Below are positions 25,699 to 34,561 of a DNA stretch of 64,000 nt, one piece after another. Made by a program: the position numbers and the translations under genes. The stretch comes from CAYSSJ01 sp964433675 (GTDB lineage Bacteria; Cloacimonadota; Cloacimonadia; Cloacimonadales; TCS61): the NCBI GenBank assembly GCA_964433675.1, contig CAYSSJ010000012.1, positions 1 through 64,000 on the forward strand, given 5' to 3'. Numbering within the stretch: the first letter of the stretch is position 1; each line of letters starts with the position of its first letter. The notes under the pieces are model-generated. The model worked only from the letters and a program-made list of their open reading frames with translations. It did not search any database and was not told where the DNA came from.

Positions 25699-25770
25699 GA
25701 TTTTCTTTTTATTGACAGTAAAAGTAGGTAATATGGAAAATAAAATAAATTATATAATATTGGAGGCTAA

Positions 25771-26778
25771 ATGCAAGTGTTAGTTACCGGTGGAGCCGGA
25801 TATATTGGCAGTCATACCTGTGTGGTATTATTGGAAGCCGGTTATGAAGTGGTAGTCGTGGATAATCTTTGCAACAGCAAAGAGGAATCTTTGCGGCGGG
25901 TGGAAGAAATTACCGGCAAAAAGGTAATCTTTCACAAAATGGATCTCTTGGATAAAGCAGCACTTCGGGAAGTCTTCTCCCGATACGATCTCGAAGCGGT
26001 GATCCATTTCGCCGGGCTTAAAGCTGTAGGTGAATCTGTCGAGAAACCACTTCTGTATTATCACAACAATGTGGTGAGCAGTATCATATTGAGTGAGCTT
26101 ATGCTCGAATTCGGTGTGGACAAGATCGTATTTAGTTCCTCAGCAACGGTATATGGTGATCCCGAAACAGTACCACTCACCGAAGATTGCCCCTGCGATC
26201 CGCTCAATCCTTATGGCAGAACCAAATACATGATAGAACAGATCCTTTCTGATATCAGTAGTGCAAATCCCGATTTTGCTGTTTCCTTGCTGCGCTATTT
26301 CAATCCGATCGGGGCTCATAGTTCGGGTAAGATAGGCGAAGATCCGCATGGCATTCCCAATAATCTTCTACCGTTTGTTTCCCAAGTAGCAGTCGGAAAA
26401 CTATCCCAACTATCTATCTTCGGGGACGATTATCCCACCAAAGATGGTACCGGTGTGAGAGACTATATCCATGTGATGGATTTAGCCGATGGTCATATCA
26501 AGGCTTTGGAGAGACTACAAAAATCTGCCGGCACTCAGATTTATAATCTCGGTTGTGGCAGAGGATATAGCGTACTCGAAGTAGTGGAAGCATTCGAAAA
26601 GATCAGCGGTAGGAAGATACCGAGAAAATTCGCTGACCGTCGATCCGGCGATGTGGCAGCTATATGGGCAGATGCATCCAGAGCGGAAAATGAACTGGGC
26701 TGGAAAGCGGAGCGCAATCTGGAAGATATGTGCAGAGATAGCTGGCGATGGCAGAGTAAAAATCCGCAAGGCTATTGA
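25771..26778 (+). CDS. galE: UDP-glucose 4-epimerase
   Basis: 335 residues, standard GalE length. NAD-binding GGAGYIGSHT (7-16), the catalytic S-Y-x3-K set (FSSSATVYG, then NPYGRTKYMIEQ), and family motifs HFAGLKAVGESV, LRYFNPIGAH and GTGVRDYIHVMDLADGH. Interconverts UDP-glucose and UDP-galactose for surface polysaccharides or galactose use. Ribosome site TTGGAGG. Composition returns to that of the core genome here, marking the right edge of the AT-rich island. TTGACA at 25712-25717 is a possible -35, but the -10 is unclear. Confidence 0.95.
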   Translation: MQVLVTGGAGYIGSHTCVVLLEAGYEVVVVDNLCNSKEESLRRVEEITGKKVIFHKMDLLDKAALREVFSRYDLEAVIHFAGLKAVGESVEKPLLYYHNNVVSSIILSELMLEFGVDKIVFSSSATVYGDPETVPLTEDCPCDPLNPYGRTKYMIEQILSDISSANPDFAVSLLRYFNPIGAHSSGKIGEDPHGIPNNLLPFVSQVAVGKLSQLSIFGDDYPTKDGTGVRDYIHVMDLADGHIKALERLQKSAGTQIYNLGCGRGYSVLEVVEAFEKISGRKIPRKFADRRSGDVAAIWADASRAENELGWKAERNLEDMCRDSWRWQSKNPQGY

Positions 26779-26807
26779 AAAAAAGACCGTACTTCTGCCC
26801 GTATCAT

Positions 26808-26836
26808 TTGACAAAAGTAAGAACAAAAAGTAAATT
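26808..26836 (+). promoter_or_regulatory. Sigma-70-type promoter of the cupin-MBL-epimerase operon
   Basis: TTGACA, a 17-base spacer and TAATTT-like TAAATT (26831-26836), 30 bases before the cupin ATG. Confidence 0.65.
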
Positions 26837-26866
26837 GTCTAAAAAAATACAAAAGGAAGGTGTTTT

Positions 26867-27184
26867 ATGAAAACCTCGGAAATTGCTGATTTGAAGCAAT
26901 TGATAGATTACCAGACTAGTGCGGTCGTTAGCTCCACTCTTATAGACAAACAGGTTGGTACTGTCACATTGTTCGCCTTCGATAAGGATCAGGCACTGAG
27001 CGAACACACAGCGCCGTATGATGCTTTGGTTCAGATTGTGGAAGGAAAAGCGCTGGTTACCATCGCTGATGAAGAGTTTCCTCTCCAAGCGGGTGAAGTG
27101 ATCATCATGCCTGCCAATATCCCTCATGCAGTAAAAGCAGTCGAGAAGTTCAAAATGTTGCTGGTAATGATCCGATCGAAATAA
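26867..27184 (+). CDS. Small cupin-domain protein
   Basis: 105 residues, single cupin barrel. The two conserved cupin stretches are visible: SEHTAPYDALVQIVEGKALVTI (motif 1, with H and E) and PLQAGEVIIMPANIPHAV (motif 2, with the final His). Such stand-alone cupins bind a metal and often act as small-molecule binding or isomerase proteins. No specific substrate can be read. ATG has GGAAGG upstream. Its stop overlaps the next ATG by one base (TAATG), so it is co-translated with the metallo-hydrolase. Confidence 0.85.
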   Translation: MKTSEIADLKQLIDYQTSAVVSSTLIDKQVGTVTLFAFDKDQALSEHTAPYDALVQIVEGKALVTIADEEFPLQAGEVIIMPANIPHAVKAVEKFKMLLVMIRSK

Positions 27185-27792
27185 TGACACAGGTATTTTT
27201 GCTCACCGAAGGATATGCCACCTATAAAGATGGCTTCTGGCAAGCTTCTTCATCATCTGTATTGGTGGATGTTGACGAATACAAGATCCTCATCGATCCG
27301 GGAGCAAATGAAAAAGCATTAGTTGATTCACTTAAACAGCTAAGTATCTGTGCAGACGAGACCGATATGATCTTTCTCACACACAAGCATCTCGATCATA
27401 TAGCATTGCTTAGCATGTTCACAAATGTGCCAATCTGTGACGGCAGCACTCTGCTTCAGGGTGACAAAATGACAATCTGCTCAAAGTATGTTCCCCAAAC
27501 CGATATCGAGATCATTCATACACCGGGACATTGTCATGAGCATTACTCATTGCTGGTACAAACTCCCCAAAAAGCAATAGCGATAGTCGGTGATCTTTTT
27601 TGGTGGCAAGCCGGGCAGAAGCCGGAAGATATGATAAACTCCGAAGATCCATTAGCAGTGGATACGGAGTTATTAAAAAAGAATAGAAAAACTATCTGCG
27701 AGAGAGCGGATGTAATAATTCCCGGACATGGCAAGCCGTTTTTAACTTCTGATTTCTCAGAGATTATAGTTGATAAGGGAGGTATATTGTGA
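27184..27792 (+). CDS. Metallo-beta-lactamase-fold hydrolase
   Basis: 202 residues with the complete metal-binding set of the fold: THKHLDH (HxHxDH), TPGHCHEH (third His), VGDLFWW (bridging Asp) and IPGHGKP (last His). It resembles small glyoxalase-II-like hydrolases. The substrate cannot be told from sequence. It sits between a cupin and a nucleotide-sugar epimerase with overlapping ends on both sides, so these three genes form one translationally coupled unit. Confidence 0.87.
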   Translation: MTQVFLLTEGYATYKDGFWQASSSSVLVDVDEYKILIDPGANEKALVDSLKQLSICADETDMIFLTHKHLDHIALLSMFTNVPICDGSTLLQGDKMTICSKYVPQTDIEIIHTPGHCHEHYSLLVQTPQKAIAIVGDLFWWQAGQKPEDMINSEDPLAVDTELLKKNRKTICERADVIIPGHGKPFLTSDFSEIIVDKGGIL

Positions 27793-28754
27793 CTGTGTTG
27801 CTTACCGGTTGCGCCGGTTTTATCGGATCACATCTAACTCAAAGGTTATTGCAGGATGGGCATAGAGTGATCGGAGTGGATAATTTTAGTGATTTCTACT
27901 CACCTACACTGAAGTATGAGAATATGGAATGCTGTCTGAAACATGAACGTTTTCATTTGAACAAGATCGATATCCGCGATTATGAGAGTTTGGTGAAACT
28001 ACTCTCCCGATATGAAGTGGATATGATAGTACATATAGCGGCGATGGCGGGGGTGAGACCCTCGATTGCGCATCCTCTCGATTATCATGATGTAAATGTG
28101 AATGGTACGGTAGCTCTTTTGGAAGCCTGCCATCAATTTGATATCAAATCATTCATCTTTGCTTCTTCATCTTCGGTGTATGGTAACAATGCAAAAGTCC
28201 CATTTTCCGAATCCGATCCAGTGGACAATCCGATTTCTCCCTATGCTGCCTCCAAAAAAGCCGGTGAGCTGATCTGTCATACCTATCATCATCTATATGA
28301 TATCTCCACAATCTGCTTACGGTTTTTCACGGTTTACGGTCCCAGACAACGACCGGATCTCGCCATTCGCTCATTCAGCGAGAAGATGCTGAAAGGTGAA
28401 CCTATCCCGGTTTATGGTGATGGCTCTACCCAAAGGGATTATACTTATATAGAGGACATCATCAATGGGGTGATGGCTGCTATCGCTTATGTCCGCGGAG
28501 AGCAGGTCTATGATATATTTAATTTGGGTAATTCGAAGACTATCCCACTCAAAACTATGATCTCTACATTGGAAAAAGCTCTTGGAATCAAAGCGAAAAA
28601 GCAAGAGCTTCCTATGCAACCGGGTGATGTGACCCGCACTTATGCAGATATCGAGAAAAGCATGCGTGTGTTGGGATATGATCCGCAGACTGATTTTGAG
28701 ACAGGAATCGAGAAGTTCGTCTCCTGGCTAAAGAAGCGAGAGATGAATACTTAG
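27789..28754 (+). CDS. NAD-dependent nucleotide-sugar epimerase, UDP-glucuronate 4-epimerase-like
   Basis: 321 residues from GTG at 27789, seven bases after GGGAGG. Extended short-chain dehydrogenase: GCAGFIGSH near the N-terminus, catalytic SSSSVYG and SPYAASKKAGE, and the substrate-side FTVYGPRQRPDLAI, which is typical of UDP-glucuronate 4-epimerases. Other SDR epimerases cannot be excluded. It would supply activated sugar for surface polysaccharides with GalE and the sugar transferase. Its TAG stop overlaps the stop of the convergent arsM gene by three bases. Confidence 0.85.
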   Translation: MTVLLTGCAGFIGSHLTQRLLQDGHRVIGVDNFSDFYSPTLKYENMECCLKHERFHLNKIDIRDYESLVKLLSRYEVDMIVHIAAMAGVRPSIAHPLDYHDVNVNGTVALLEACHQFDIKSFIFASSSSVYGNNAKVPFSESDPVDNPISPYAASKKAGELICHTYHHLYDISTICLRFFTVYGPRQRPDLAIRSFSEKMLKGEPIPVYGDGSTQRDYTYIEDIINGVMAAIAYVRGEQVYDIFNLGNSKTIPLKTMISTLEKALGIKAKKQELPMQPGDVTRTYADIEKSMRVLGYDPQTDFETGIEKFVSWLKKREMNT

Positions 28755-29536
28755 CGCTTCTGAGCTTTGATAATGGCAGAAGCGACGAAATCTTCTGCTT
28801 TACTGCCAGGGAACCAATCTTTAATCATAGTTTTGCTTGTTCCGATCAGGTCGATCTGAATTCCGCTAAAATTGCTATTGATAAGATAAGTTTCCAACTC
28901 ATCTAAACTGGCAGCTCCGGCAACGCAGCCGGTATATTTCTCCAAATCTTTTTTTATCTCTTCTGGAAGCTCTGTGGCAGCTATGATATCGGTGATCGCC
29001 AGCCGACCACCTTTTTTAAGCACTCGGTAAATCTCATCAAATACTGTCTGCTTATCTGTAGATAAGTTTATCACGCAATTGGAAATAACAACATCAATGG
29101 AATTATCGGTAATTGGTAGATGCTCGATCTCTCCCAAGCGAAATTCTATATTAGTAGAATTATATTCACGCGCATTATCTCGAGCCAACTTGATCATCTC
29201 ACGGGTCATATCGATACCGATAACATTGCCTTTTTCACCGACTTTTTCTGCTGCCAGAAAGCAATCTATCCCGCCGCCGCAACCTAAGTCCAACACCGTT
29301 TCTCCCGATTTGAGCCCGGCTATCAAGATAGGATTACCGCATCCCAAACCGCTTTTGGCTCCTTCCGGAATGGAACTCAGTTCATCAGAAGGATAGCCGG
29401 TTTGAGTGAGATTGTTTTTGGCTGGTTGGCTCGGAGAGCAACATGATTGACTGCAACCACAGTTATTATTGTCTGAATTGGCAATCTGAGAATATTTCTT
29501 TCTTACCTGTTCTTTGATATCTTGTTTATCACTCAT
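28751..29536 (-). CDS. arsM: Arsenite S-adenosylmethionine methyltransferase
   Basis: 261 residues from ATG at 29536 with GAGG six bases upstream. Class I methyltransferase with VLDLGCGGGIDCF and GIDMTREM. The family-specific layout is present: Cys-rich NCGCSQSCCSP near the N-terminus, GLGCGNP, SNCVINL and YTGCVAGAAS, where the last two cysteines correspond to the As(III)-binding residues. It adds methyl groups to arsenite, giving volatile or less retained forms. No arsR or other ars gene is adjacent. It ends convergently against the epimerase with overlapping stop codons. Confidence 0.92.
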   Translation of the reverse strand: MSDKQDIKEQVRKKYSQIANSDNNNCGCSQSCCSPSQPAKNNLTQTGYPSDELSSIPEGAKSGLGCGNPILIAGLKSGETVLDLGCGGGIDCFLAAEKVGEKGNVIGIDMTREMIKLARDNAREYNSTNIEFRLGEIEHLPITDNSIDVVISNCVINLSTDKQTVFDEIYRVLKKGGRLAITDIIAATELPEEIKKDLEKYTGCVAGAASLDELETYLINSNFSGIQIDLIGTSKTMIKDWFPGSKAEDFVASAIIKAQKR

Positions 29537-29596
29537 ATCTAACCTCATTATCACAAGGGATGCTATAGAGTCTTGCTTCCCTCGAAAAATCTTTGT

Positions 29597-30439
29597 TTAG
29601 AATCCGTATCCCAAACCGATATGGTGAGTGCCACCCAATACTGCATGCGAGCTGAAGCCGTAATCTACAGTAGCATCGTAAAGTGAGAATGAAGCACCCA
29701 TGGTAATGCTCGCCGGTCTGTTGCGGGCGCCGATTCTTACTGTCATCATCTCTACTACTTTAGCTTCCACGCCGGCATGGTACTGAGTTTCATCCGCAAA
29801 TGGTTTGCGTAGTTCAAATGCTGTAGTAACTCCCGGATAGGGGATGTAGGCAATTCCGCAGGCAAGCATTTGCGGTAGTTCATGTGAATTTTCCTCACCC
29901 ATAGCGGGATTATTTATATTCTTCACAGTGAAACCGGCATAAGTTCTGCCATGTAGGATAGCCAAAGCACCCAAGTTCAGTCCCATCGCTGTCTGATTGC
30001 CCATCCCTTCAAAACTGAGATGATAGAGATTGGCACTATAACCGAAAAAGAGCGAGGTATGAATATCTTCTAAGATAGTAAAAGCATGGGAAAGGGAATA
30101 AGTTTTTTCCGATGTGAGTGAAACATTCATATACTCCACATCAAAAGATTGGATTCCTATCCCCACAGTTCCCCATTTCTTGGGAAGCTCCATACTCATA
30201 CCGATGGTATTGAGCACTTGAAAATCGTTGTTGAACAGTCTGGAATAGCTGGCTTTTAGATTATTCTTCGCCAATTTGAGTCCGGCAGGATTATAAAAGA
30301 TAGCATAAGCGTCGTCGCTATGTGAATAGAAAGCGCCACCCATACTACGAGCACGAGGTGAAACATCCAGATCATCAAAACTGGCAAATAGCATACTGCA
30401 GACGAAAAGAGCGGTGATAATTATTATTAATCGTTTCAT
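29597..30439 (-). CDS. PorV/FadL-like outer-membrane protein
   Basis: 280 residues. Signal peptide (RLIIIITALFVCSMLFAS), then the opening SPRARSMGGAFYSHSDDAYAIFYNPAGL, the classic start of the UPF0164/PorV/FadL-like outer-membrane group. Amphipathic strands follow to a C-terminal HHIGLGYGF ending in Phe, as required for barrel insertion. PorV-type proteins shuttle type IX secretion cargo, which would suit the sorting-domain protein at the left end, but the general group also includes transporters. It lies ten bases after the secreted OB/Ig protein and is the last gene of the tdk-lspA run. Confidence 0.82.
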   Translation of the reverse strand: MKRLIIIITALFVCSMLFASFDDLDVSPRARSMGGAFYSHSDDAYAIFYNPAGLKLAKNNLKASYSRLFNNDFQVLNTIGMSMELPKKWGTVGIGIQSFDVEYMNVSLTSEKTYSLSHAFTILEDIHTSLFFGYSANLYHLSFEGMGNQTAMGLNLGALAILHGRTYAGFTVKNINNPAMGEENSHELPQMLACGIAYIPYPGVTTAFELRKPFADETQYHAGVEAKVVEMMTVRIGARNRPASITMGASFSLYDATVDYGFSSHAVLGGTHHIGLGYGF

Positions 30440-30449
30440 AACTTTACCT

Positions 30450-32033
30450 CTATTTCAATTTTGTACCGATAACGATAGGTACTTTTGCGGTTTTCTTGGT
30501 TCCTGTATCTACATCGATAACTTCCAGATGACAGATATACATTCCGATAGGTTGAATTTGACCGGCTCGGTTACGTCCATCCCAATGATAGTAGTTGATA
30601 CCGTCCTGAGCGGTAAGTATCTCATTTTTGGGTGTATAGACGAGTTTGCCTTCTGCGTTATAAATACGTAGTATGGCTTTGTTACCTGAACGGGAGTGAT
30701 AACCGATCTCGAATGTCTCTCCGTGGGAAGGGTTGAACGGTTTCGGCTTAACCCGAATCAAAGCTTCATGAGTGCGCACCGGATAGGTATATTGTGCCAG
30801 GTCATATTCTATGGAGACAAGGTCGTCATCATCGATAGCATAAGCTCCGATAGAGACCAAAGTCCCACCTTTTTGACCGGGAATGACACCTTCATAAGTA
30901 TCGGTCTGTCCGACCTGTTCCAAATCAGCTTCATGAATAGTGCTGCCATGGTTGAGAGTGTAGAGCAGCTTGGTATCTATTACTTCGCCATCTGTATCGT
31001 AGATCCGGACGGTTACTTCGAGCGAATCACCCGGTTCAGGTTGATTATGCGTCATATTTTCGATAATCGGCGATCTGTCTCGAACTGTTATGCGTAGAAA
31101 TTCACTTTGTCCGGTATTGCCATCGTCGTCGGTAGCACGGATACGGATGATATAGTTGTCTTCTACCTCCGTAATGGTATCCATTGCAGGGAGGGTATAA
31201 CGGTATTGATTGTTTCCGATATGTTCCATCGCCACATCATCCAGCTCTTCATCTTCCGATTCCAACCAATACTTCATCCTTACGCTCTGCACAAATCCGT
31301 CGAAATCTATCACAGTTGCAGTTACGATAACCTCTTCGTCTATAAACGGAATTTCCGGATTCCAACTAACATCTTGAACTACAGGATCGGTGATATCTAT
31401 ACGGATATCTTCTTCATAGCCCGGCAGAAGCTGACCGGCATTTCCATAAAAACTGCCCGCACCATCAGCTGTGATCGGGATACCGGCAGTCAGATTGTCC
31501 AGATCAATTCCGGTTGTATCCCATACCCGGATAGTGATACGCTCGCCGTATTCATCTTCTATATTAACATTGGTTCCACCACCGGCATGGTAAGGATCTT
31601 CGTACAATGTTCCCGATACACTGATCATCGTTCCTTCCCATACATCAAAGTTCTGCGCTTCTTCGATAGAGAGTGGTATTACCGGATGATCCAGACCAGT
31701 TTCCAAAACCGTGTAAGAAAAATCAACGATCTCCAGAACACCGGCATACAGCTCCACTTCACCGGTTACGGCTAATTTGGCGCCGCGAACGATGTCCTGA
31801 TAGGGAGCGACGCTATAATCGAACAGCATGATGCCTCTTTCGGAGTCATCCTGTATATAGGCTCGTAGTTGGTTATTGTGGATCACACCATGACCAATAG
31901 TTACGATTCCTTCTATACTAACGATTTCACCGATATAACTACTCTCATTTTCTCGTATTTCTGCTATGGGGATAACATCCTGAGCATTTATAATAACGGG
32001 TAAGAGCAGCAGAATTAATAAAATATACTTCAT
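30450..32033 (-). CDS. Secreted multidomain OB-fold/Ig-like protein with FlgD-like C-terminus
   Basis: 527 residues. Signal peptide (KYILLILLLLPVIINAQ). Residues about 25-200 contain two OB-like beta domains (SSYIGEIVSIEGIVTIGHG, and VWEGTMISVSGTLYED). Then come two Ig-like repeats (PFIDEEVIVTATVIDFDGFVQ and EPGDSLEVTVRIYDTDGEV), and a C-terminal FlgD-like module (KAILRIYNAEGKLVYTP, YYHWDGRNRAGQIQPIGMYICHLEV), common in sorted surface proteins of this lineage. ATG at 32033 overlaps the lspA stop as ATGA, with GGAGGA upstream. Function unknown, presumably a surface-located binding or adhesion protein. Confidence 0.78.
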   Translation of the reverse strand: MKYILLILLLLPVIINAQDVIPIAEIRENESSYIGEIVSIEGIVTIGHGVIHNNQLRAYIQDDSERGIMLFDYSVAPYQDIVRGAKLAVTGEVELYAGVLEIVDFSYTVLETGLDHPVIPLSIEEAQNFDVWEGTMISVSGTLYEDPYHAGGGTNVNIEDEYGERITIRVWDTTGIDLDNLTAGIPITADGAGSFYGNAGQLLPGYEEDIRIDITDPVVQDVSWNPEIPFIDEEVIVTATVIDFDGFVQSVRMKYWLESEDEELDDVAMEHIGNNQYRYTLPAMDTITEVEDNYIIRIRATDDDGNTGQSEFLRITVRDRSPIIENMTHNQPEPGDSLEVTVRIYDTDGEVIDTKLLYTLNHGSTIHEADLEQVGQTDTYEGVIPGQKGGTLVSIGAYAIDDDDLVSIEYDLAQYTYPVRTHEALIRVKPKPFNPSHGETFEIGYHSRSGNKAILRIYNAEGKLVYTPKNEILTAQDGINYYHWDGRNRAGQIQPIGMYICHLEVIDVDTGTKKTAKVPIVIGTKLK

Positions 32034-32518
32034 TGTTCCTCCACTTTTTTATTGCTGTCAAAGACAGCTTTGATCACTATGAGCACTACAGCTACCACAA
32101 TGGCACTATCTGCCAGGTTAAACACCGGCCAGCGCTCCATGATGAGATCGAAAAAATCCCACCATATGAAATCAGTTACACTACCGATAAGAATTCTGTC
32201 AATCAAATTTCCAATCGCACCACCAATTATCATGGCAAAAGCCACCTGTTCTGTCTTCGAATCGCTCTTTTTGCTCATATAGATAATCAGCAGAATTATC
32301 AATACCGAGACAACTATAAAGAATATGCGGTTGAATAATTCCGAGCCGAACGACATACTGAAAGCAGCGCCGGTATTTTCTACATAAGTGAGCCAGAAGA
32401 AGGAATCGGTAATTTTGATCACTTCGTGTAATGCCATATAATGTCGCACGATCATCTTACTGATCTGATCCAACACGATGACAATGATCGCGGCTTTATA
32501 ATATGGCAAGAATTTCAT
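32030..32518 (-). CDS. lspA: Lipoprotein signal peptidase (signal peptidase II)
   Basis: 162 residues, four membrane helices. The catalytic aspartates are D107 in GNLIDRI and D137 in FNLADSAI, and VENTGAAFS is the other conserved motif. It cleaves prolipoproteins after lipid attachment, consistent with the lipoprotein peptidase encoded near 36 kb. It overlaps the gene before it and the gene after it by four bases each, so it is tightly coupled. Adjacency to a DksA-like gene is also common in Bacteroidota. Confidence 0.95.
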   Translation of the reverse strand: MKFLPYYKAAIIVIVLDQISKMIVRHYMALHEVIKITDSFFWLTYVENTGAAFSMSFGSELFNRIFFIVVSVLIILLIIYMSKKSDSKTEQVAFAMIIGGAIGNLIDRILIGSVTDFIWWDFFDLIMERWPVFNLADSAIVVAVVLIVIKAVFDSNKKVEEQ

Positions 32519-32922
32519 CTGCGTCTGTTATTGGTTTTTTGTTTATTTTCTTCTTGTGTTTTGCATTCTATACAAAATCGGGCATATGGCATTGCTTTTA
32601 GTCGTTTGGATGAAATTCTCTCACCACATATTTCACAGATCCCATATGACTTATCGTAGATCTTTCCCAAAGCCACATTGATTTTTTTCAGGGTTTTAAA
32701 CTCCTGATTGAGCATCGATACTCTGAATTCTGATTCTGCAGTATCGCTACCATGATCAGCTTGATGGAGTGCATAAGAAGAAAGATCGCCGCTATTTTCT
32801 TTCGAACCCTTTTTTTGGATATCATTGATACTGTCGATCAACTTCTGAACTTCTTTTTTTTCTTTCATAAGCAACTTTTCATATTGCTCCAATTGCTTAT
32901 TTGTTAATGGTTTTGCATCCAT
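32515..32922 (-). CDS. DksA/TraR-type zinc-finger regulator
   Basis: 135 residues. N-terminal coiled coil (EQYEKLLMKEKKEVQKLID) and C-terminal four-Cys zinc finger CEICGERISSKRLKAMPYARFCIECK, the hallmark of the DksA/TraR family, whose coiled coil enters the RNA polymerase secondary channel. The coil tip does not show an obvious DksA DxxA motif, so it may be a YteA-like or general family member instead of true DksA. ATG at 32922 has GGAAGT upstream. Confidence 0.9.
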   Translation of the reverse strand: MDAKPLTNKQLEQYEKLLMKEKKEVQKLIDSINDIQKKGSKENSGDLSSYALHQADHGSDTAESEFRVSMLNQEFKTLKKINVALGKIYDKSYGICEICGERISSKRLKAMPYARFCIECKTQEENKQKTNNRRR

Positions 32923-32937
32923 AATTCACTTCCTTTA

Positions 32938-33750
32938 TTACATCGTTTTTATGACATTTAACAACAAATCATACAATTTCTCTTGAGCTTGCAATGCGGT
33001 TTGATGTATCTCTTGTTGAGTATGAGATTTGCTGTGGAAAATATTGCTCATATTTGTTACTATAGACAATCCTAACACTTTCATACCGGCATGTATAGCT
33101 ACGATCGCTTCCGGGACGGTAGACATGCCGACTACATCAGCTCCGAGAGATGCCAGCATCTTGCATTCCGCTTGAGTTTCCATGCTGGGACCGGAAACTG
33201 CTGCATAAACACCGGATCTGAGAGGTATGCCATTTTCAGAGGCAGAATTAGCCACCCTCTCGCGCCAATCTTTATCGTAAGTATTATGCAGGCTGGGAAA
33301 CCGCTCGCCTAGTTCGTCGTAGTTCCTGCCGATCAGAGGATTTGATCCCATCATATTGATGTGATCGGTAAGCATGACTATTTCACCGGGTTGGAAAGCC
33401 ATGTTCAGACTACCGGCAGCATTGGTAAGAATTAGATTTTTAACACCCAATTTTTGTAAAACACGGATAGGGAAAGTTACTTCTTGCAATGAGTATCCCT
33501 CATAATAATGGACTCTACCGATCATCACAGCTACCCGTTTGTCAAACATGCTACCTATCAATAGATTTCCTTTGTGTCCGGGAGCGGTAGAGACAGGAAA
33601 GCCGGGGATATCCTTGTAAGATATCTCTACATGCTCATGTAAAAGCTCTCTCAGATCGTTCAAGCCCGTACCCAATACAATAGCTATTTCGGGTGGAAAG
33701 GGGATCTTCTCTTTCAAATATGCTGCTGCAGCGTTAATTTGGTTCAACAT
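32938..33750 (-). CDS. punA: Purine nucleoside phosphorylase (trimeric type)
   Basis: 270 residues. Phosphorolysis of inosine and guanosine in purine salvage. Family motifs: IVLGTGLNDL (phosphate loop), PGHKGNLLIG, GRVHYYEGYS, LTNAAGSLN, VYAAVSGPSMETQAE, GMSTVPEAIVA and SIVTNMS, all as in the low-molecular-mass trimeric class. With thymidine kinase two genes upstream it forms a nucleoside-salvage pair. ATG at 33750, with GGAG ten bases upstream, lies two bases after the yggT stop. Confidence 0.94.
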   Translation of the reverse strand: MLNQINAAAAYLKEKIPFPPEIAIVLGTGLNDLRELLHEHVEISYKDIPGFPVSTAPGHKGNLLIGSMFDKRVAVMIGRVHYYEGYSLQEVTFPIRVLQKLGVKNLILTNAAGSLNMAFQPGEIVMLTDHINMMGSNPLIGRNYDELGERFPSLHNTYDKDWRERVANSASENGIPLRSGVYAAVSGPSMETQAECKMLASLGADVVGMSTVPEAIVAIHAGMKVLGLSIVTNMSNIFHSKSHTQQEIHQTALQAQEKLYDLLLNVIKTM

Positions 33751-33752
33751 GA

Positions 33753-34001
33753 TTACAAAGCTCCTATGATCATATTCTTTAGAAGTTGAAGCAGAATTAT
33801 TACAATCAGCGGCGAGAAATCTATGGTCATGGTCGGGATAAGCCGTCTGAACGGCGCCAGTACCGGTTCGGTTATTTGGATAAGCAGCTGATATATTGGG
33901 TTATGCGGGTTGGCAGTGAACCAAGACATGATGGCTCTAATTATGATAACTATAATATAAAGATCTATCAATCTGACCAGTGCGAACATGATAAAATTCA
34001 T
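33753..34001 (-). CDS. YggT family membrane protein
   Basis: 82 residues. Two membrane helices flank the family core: IIIRAIMSWFTANPHNPIYQLL, ITEPVLAPFRRLIP and DFSPLIVIILLQLL. YggT proteins are small inner-membrane proteins whose role is not settled, with reported links to osmotic shock and cell division. ATG overlaps the tdk stop (TAATG), implying co-translation. Confidence 0.92.
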   Translation of the reverse strand: MNFIMFALVRLIDLYIIVIIIRAIMSWFTANPHNPIYQLLIQITEPVLAPFRRLIPTMTIDFSPLIVIILLQLLKNMIIGAL

Positions 34002-34561
34002 TAGCTGATTACCTCATGACAATTTCTGCAGCGCGCTTCATAAATATCATCGGCGCCGACTAATACTTTGGCTGATTCCTTTACCATTCTTTGCGTTCGG
34101 TTAGCCGGATTACCACAGCGAACACAGATAGCGGAAACTTTCTCGATATATTCTGCCACTGCTAAAAGCTGAGGCATAGGTCCAAATGGTTTACCGGTAA
34201 AATCCTGATCCAGACCGGCAGCGATCACCCTTTTCCCCTCATCTGCCAAGGTATTGCAGACTTCGACGATCTCATCATCAAAAAACTGCACCTCATCTAT
34301 GGCAATTATTTGGGTATCATCTTCTACTTTAGACAGGATCTCATCAGCAGAGGTAATGATCTCGGAGGCGGCTTTCATTTTGTTGTGTGAGACGATACAA
34401 TCATTTTCGTAGCGGATATCGATTTCCGGTTTGAAAACCTGGATCTTCTGTCTGGCATATTCAGCCCGGTGTATGCGCCTGATTAGCTCTTCAGTTTTAC
34501 CACTGAACATGCTGCCGCATATCACCTCTATCCAGCCGGTTTTGCTGTTGATAATATTCAT
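34001..34561 (-). CDS. tdk: Thymidine kinase (type II)
   Basis: 186 residues from ATG at 34561, which has GGAGA seven bases upstream. A frame extending to 34585 lacks that support. P-loop GSMFSGKT (16-23), Walker-B-like IIAIDEVQFF, lasso region around PFGPMP, and a zinc ribbon CVRCGNPA...CRNCHE near the C-terminus. Phosphorylates thymidine in salvage. First gene of the minus-strand run to 29,597. Confidence 0.96.
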   Translation of the reverse strand: MNIINSKTGWIEVICGSMFSGKTEELIRRIHRAEYARQKIQVFKPEIDIRYENDCIVSHNKMKAASEIITSADEILSKVEDDTQIIAIDEVQFFDDEIVEVCNTLADEGKRVIAAGLDQDFTGKPFGPMPQLLAVAEYIEKVSAICVRCGNPANRTQRMVKESAKVLVGADDIYEARCRNCHEVIS

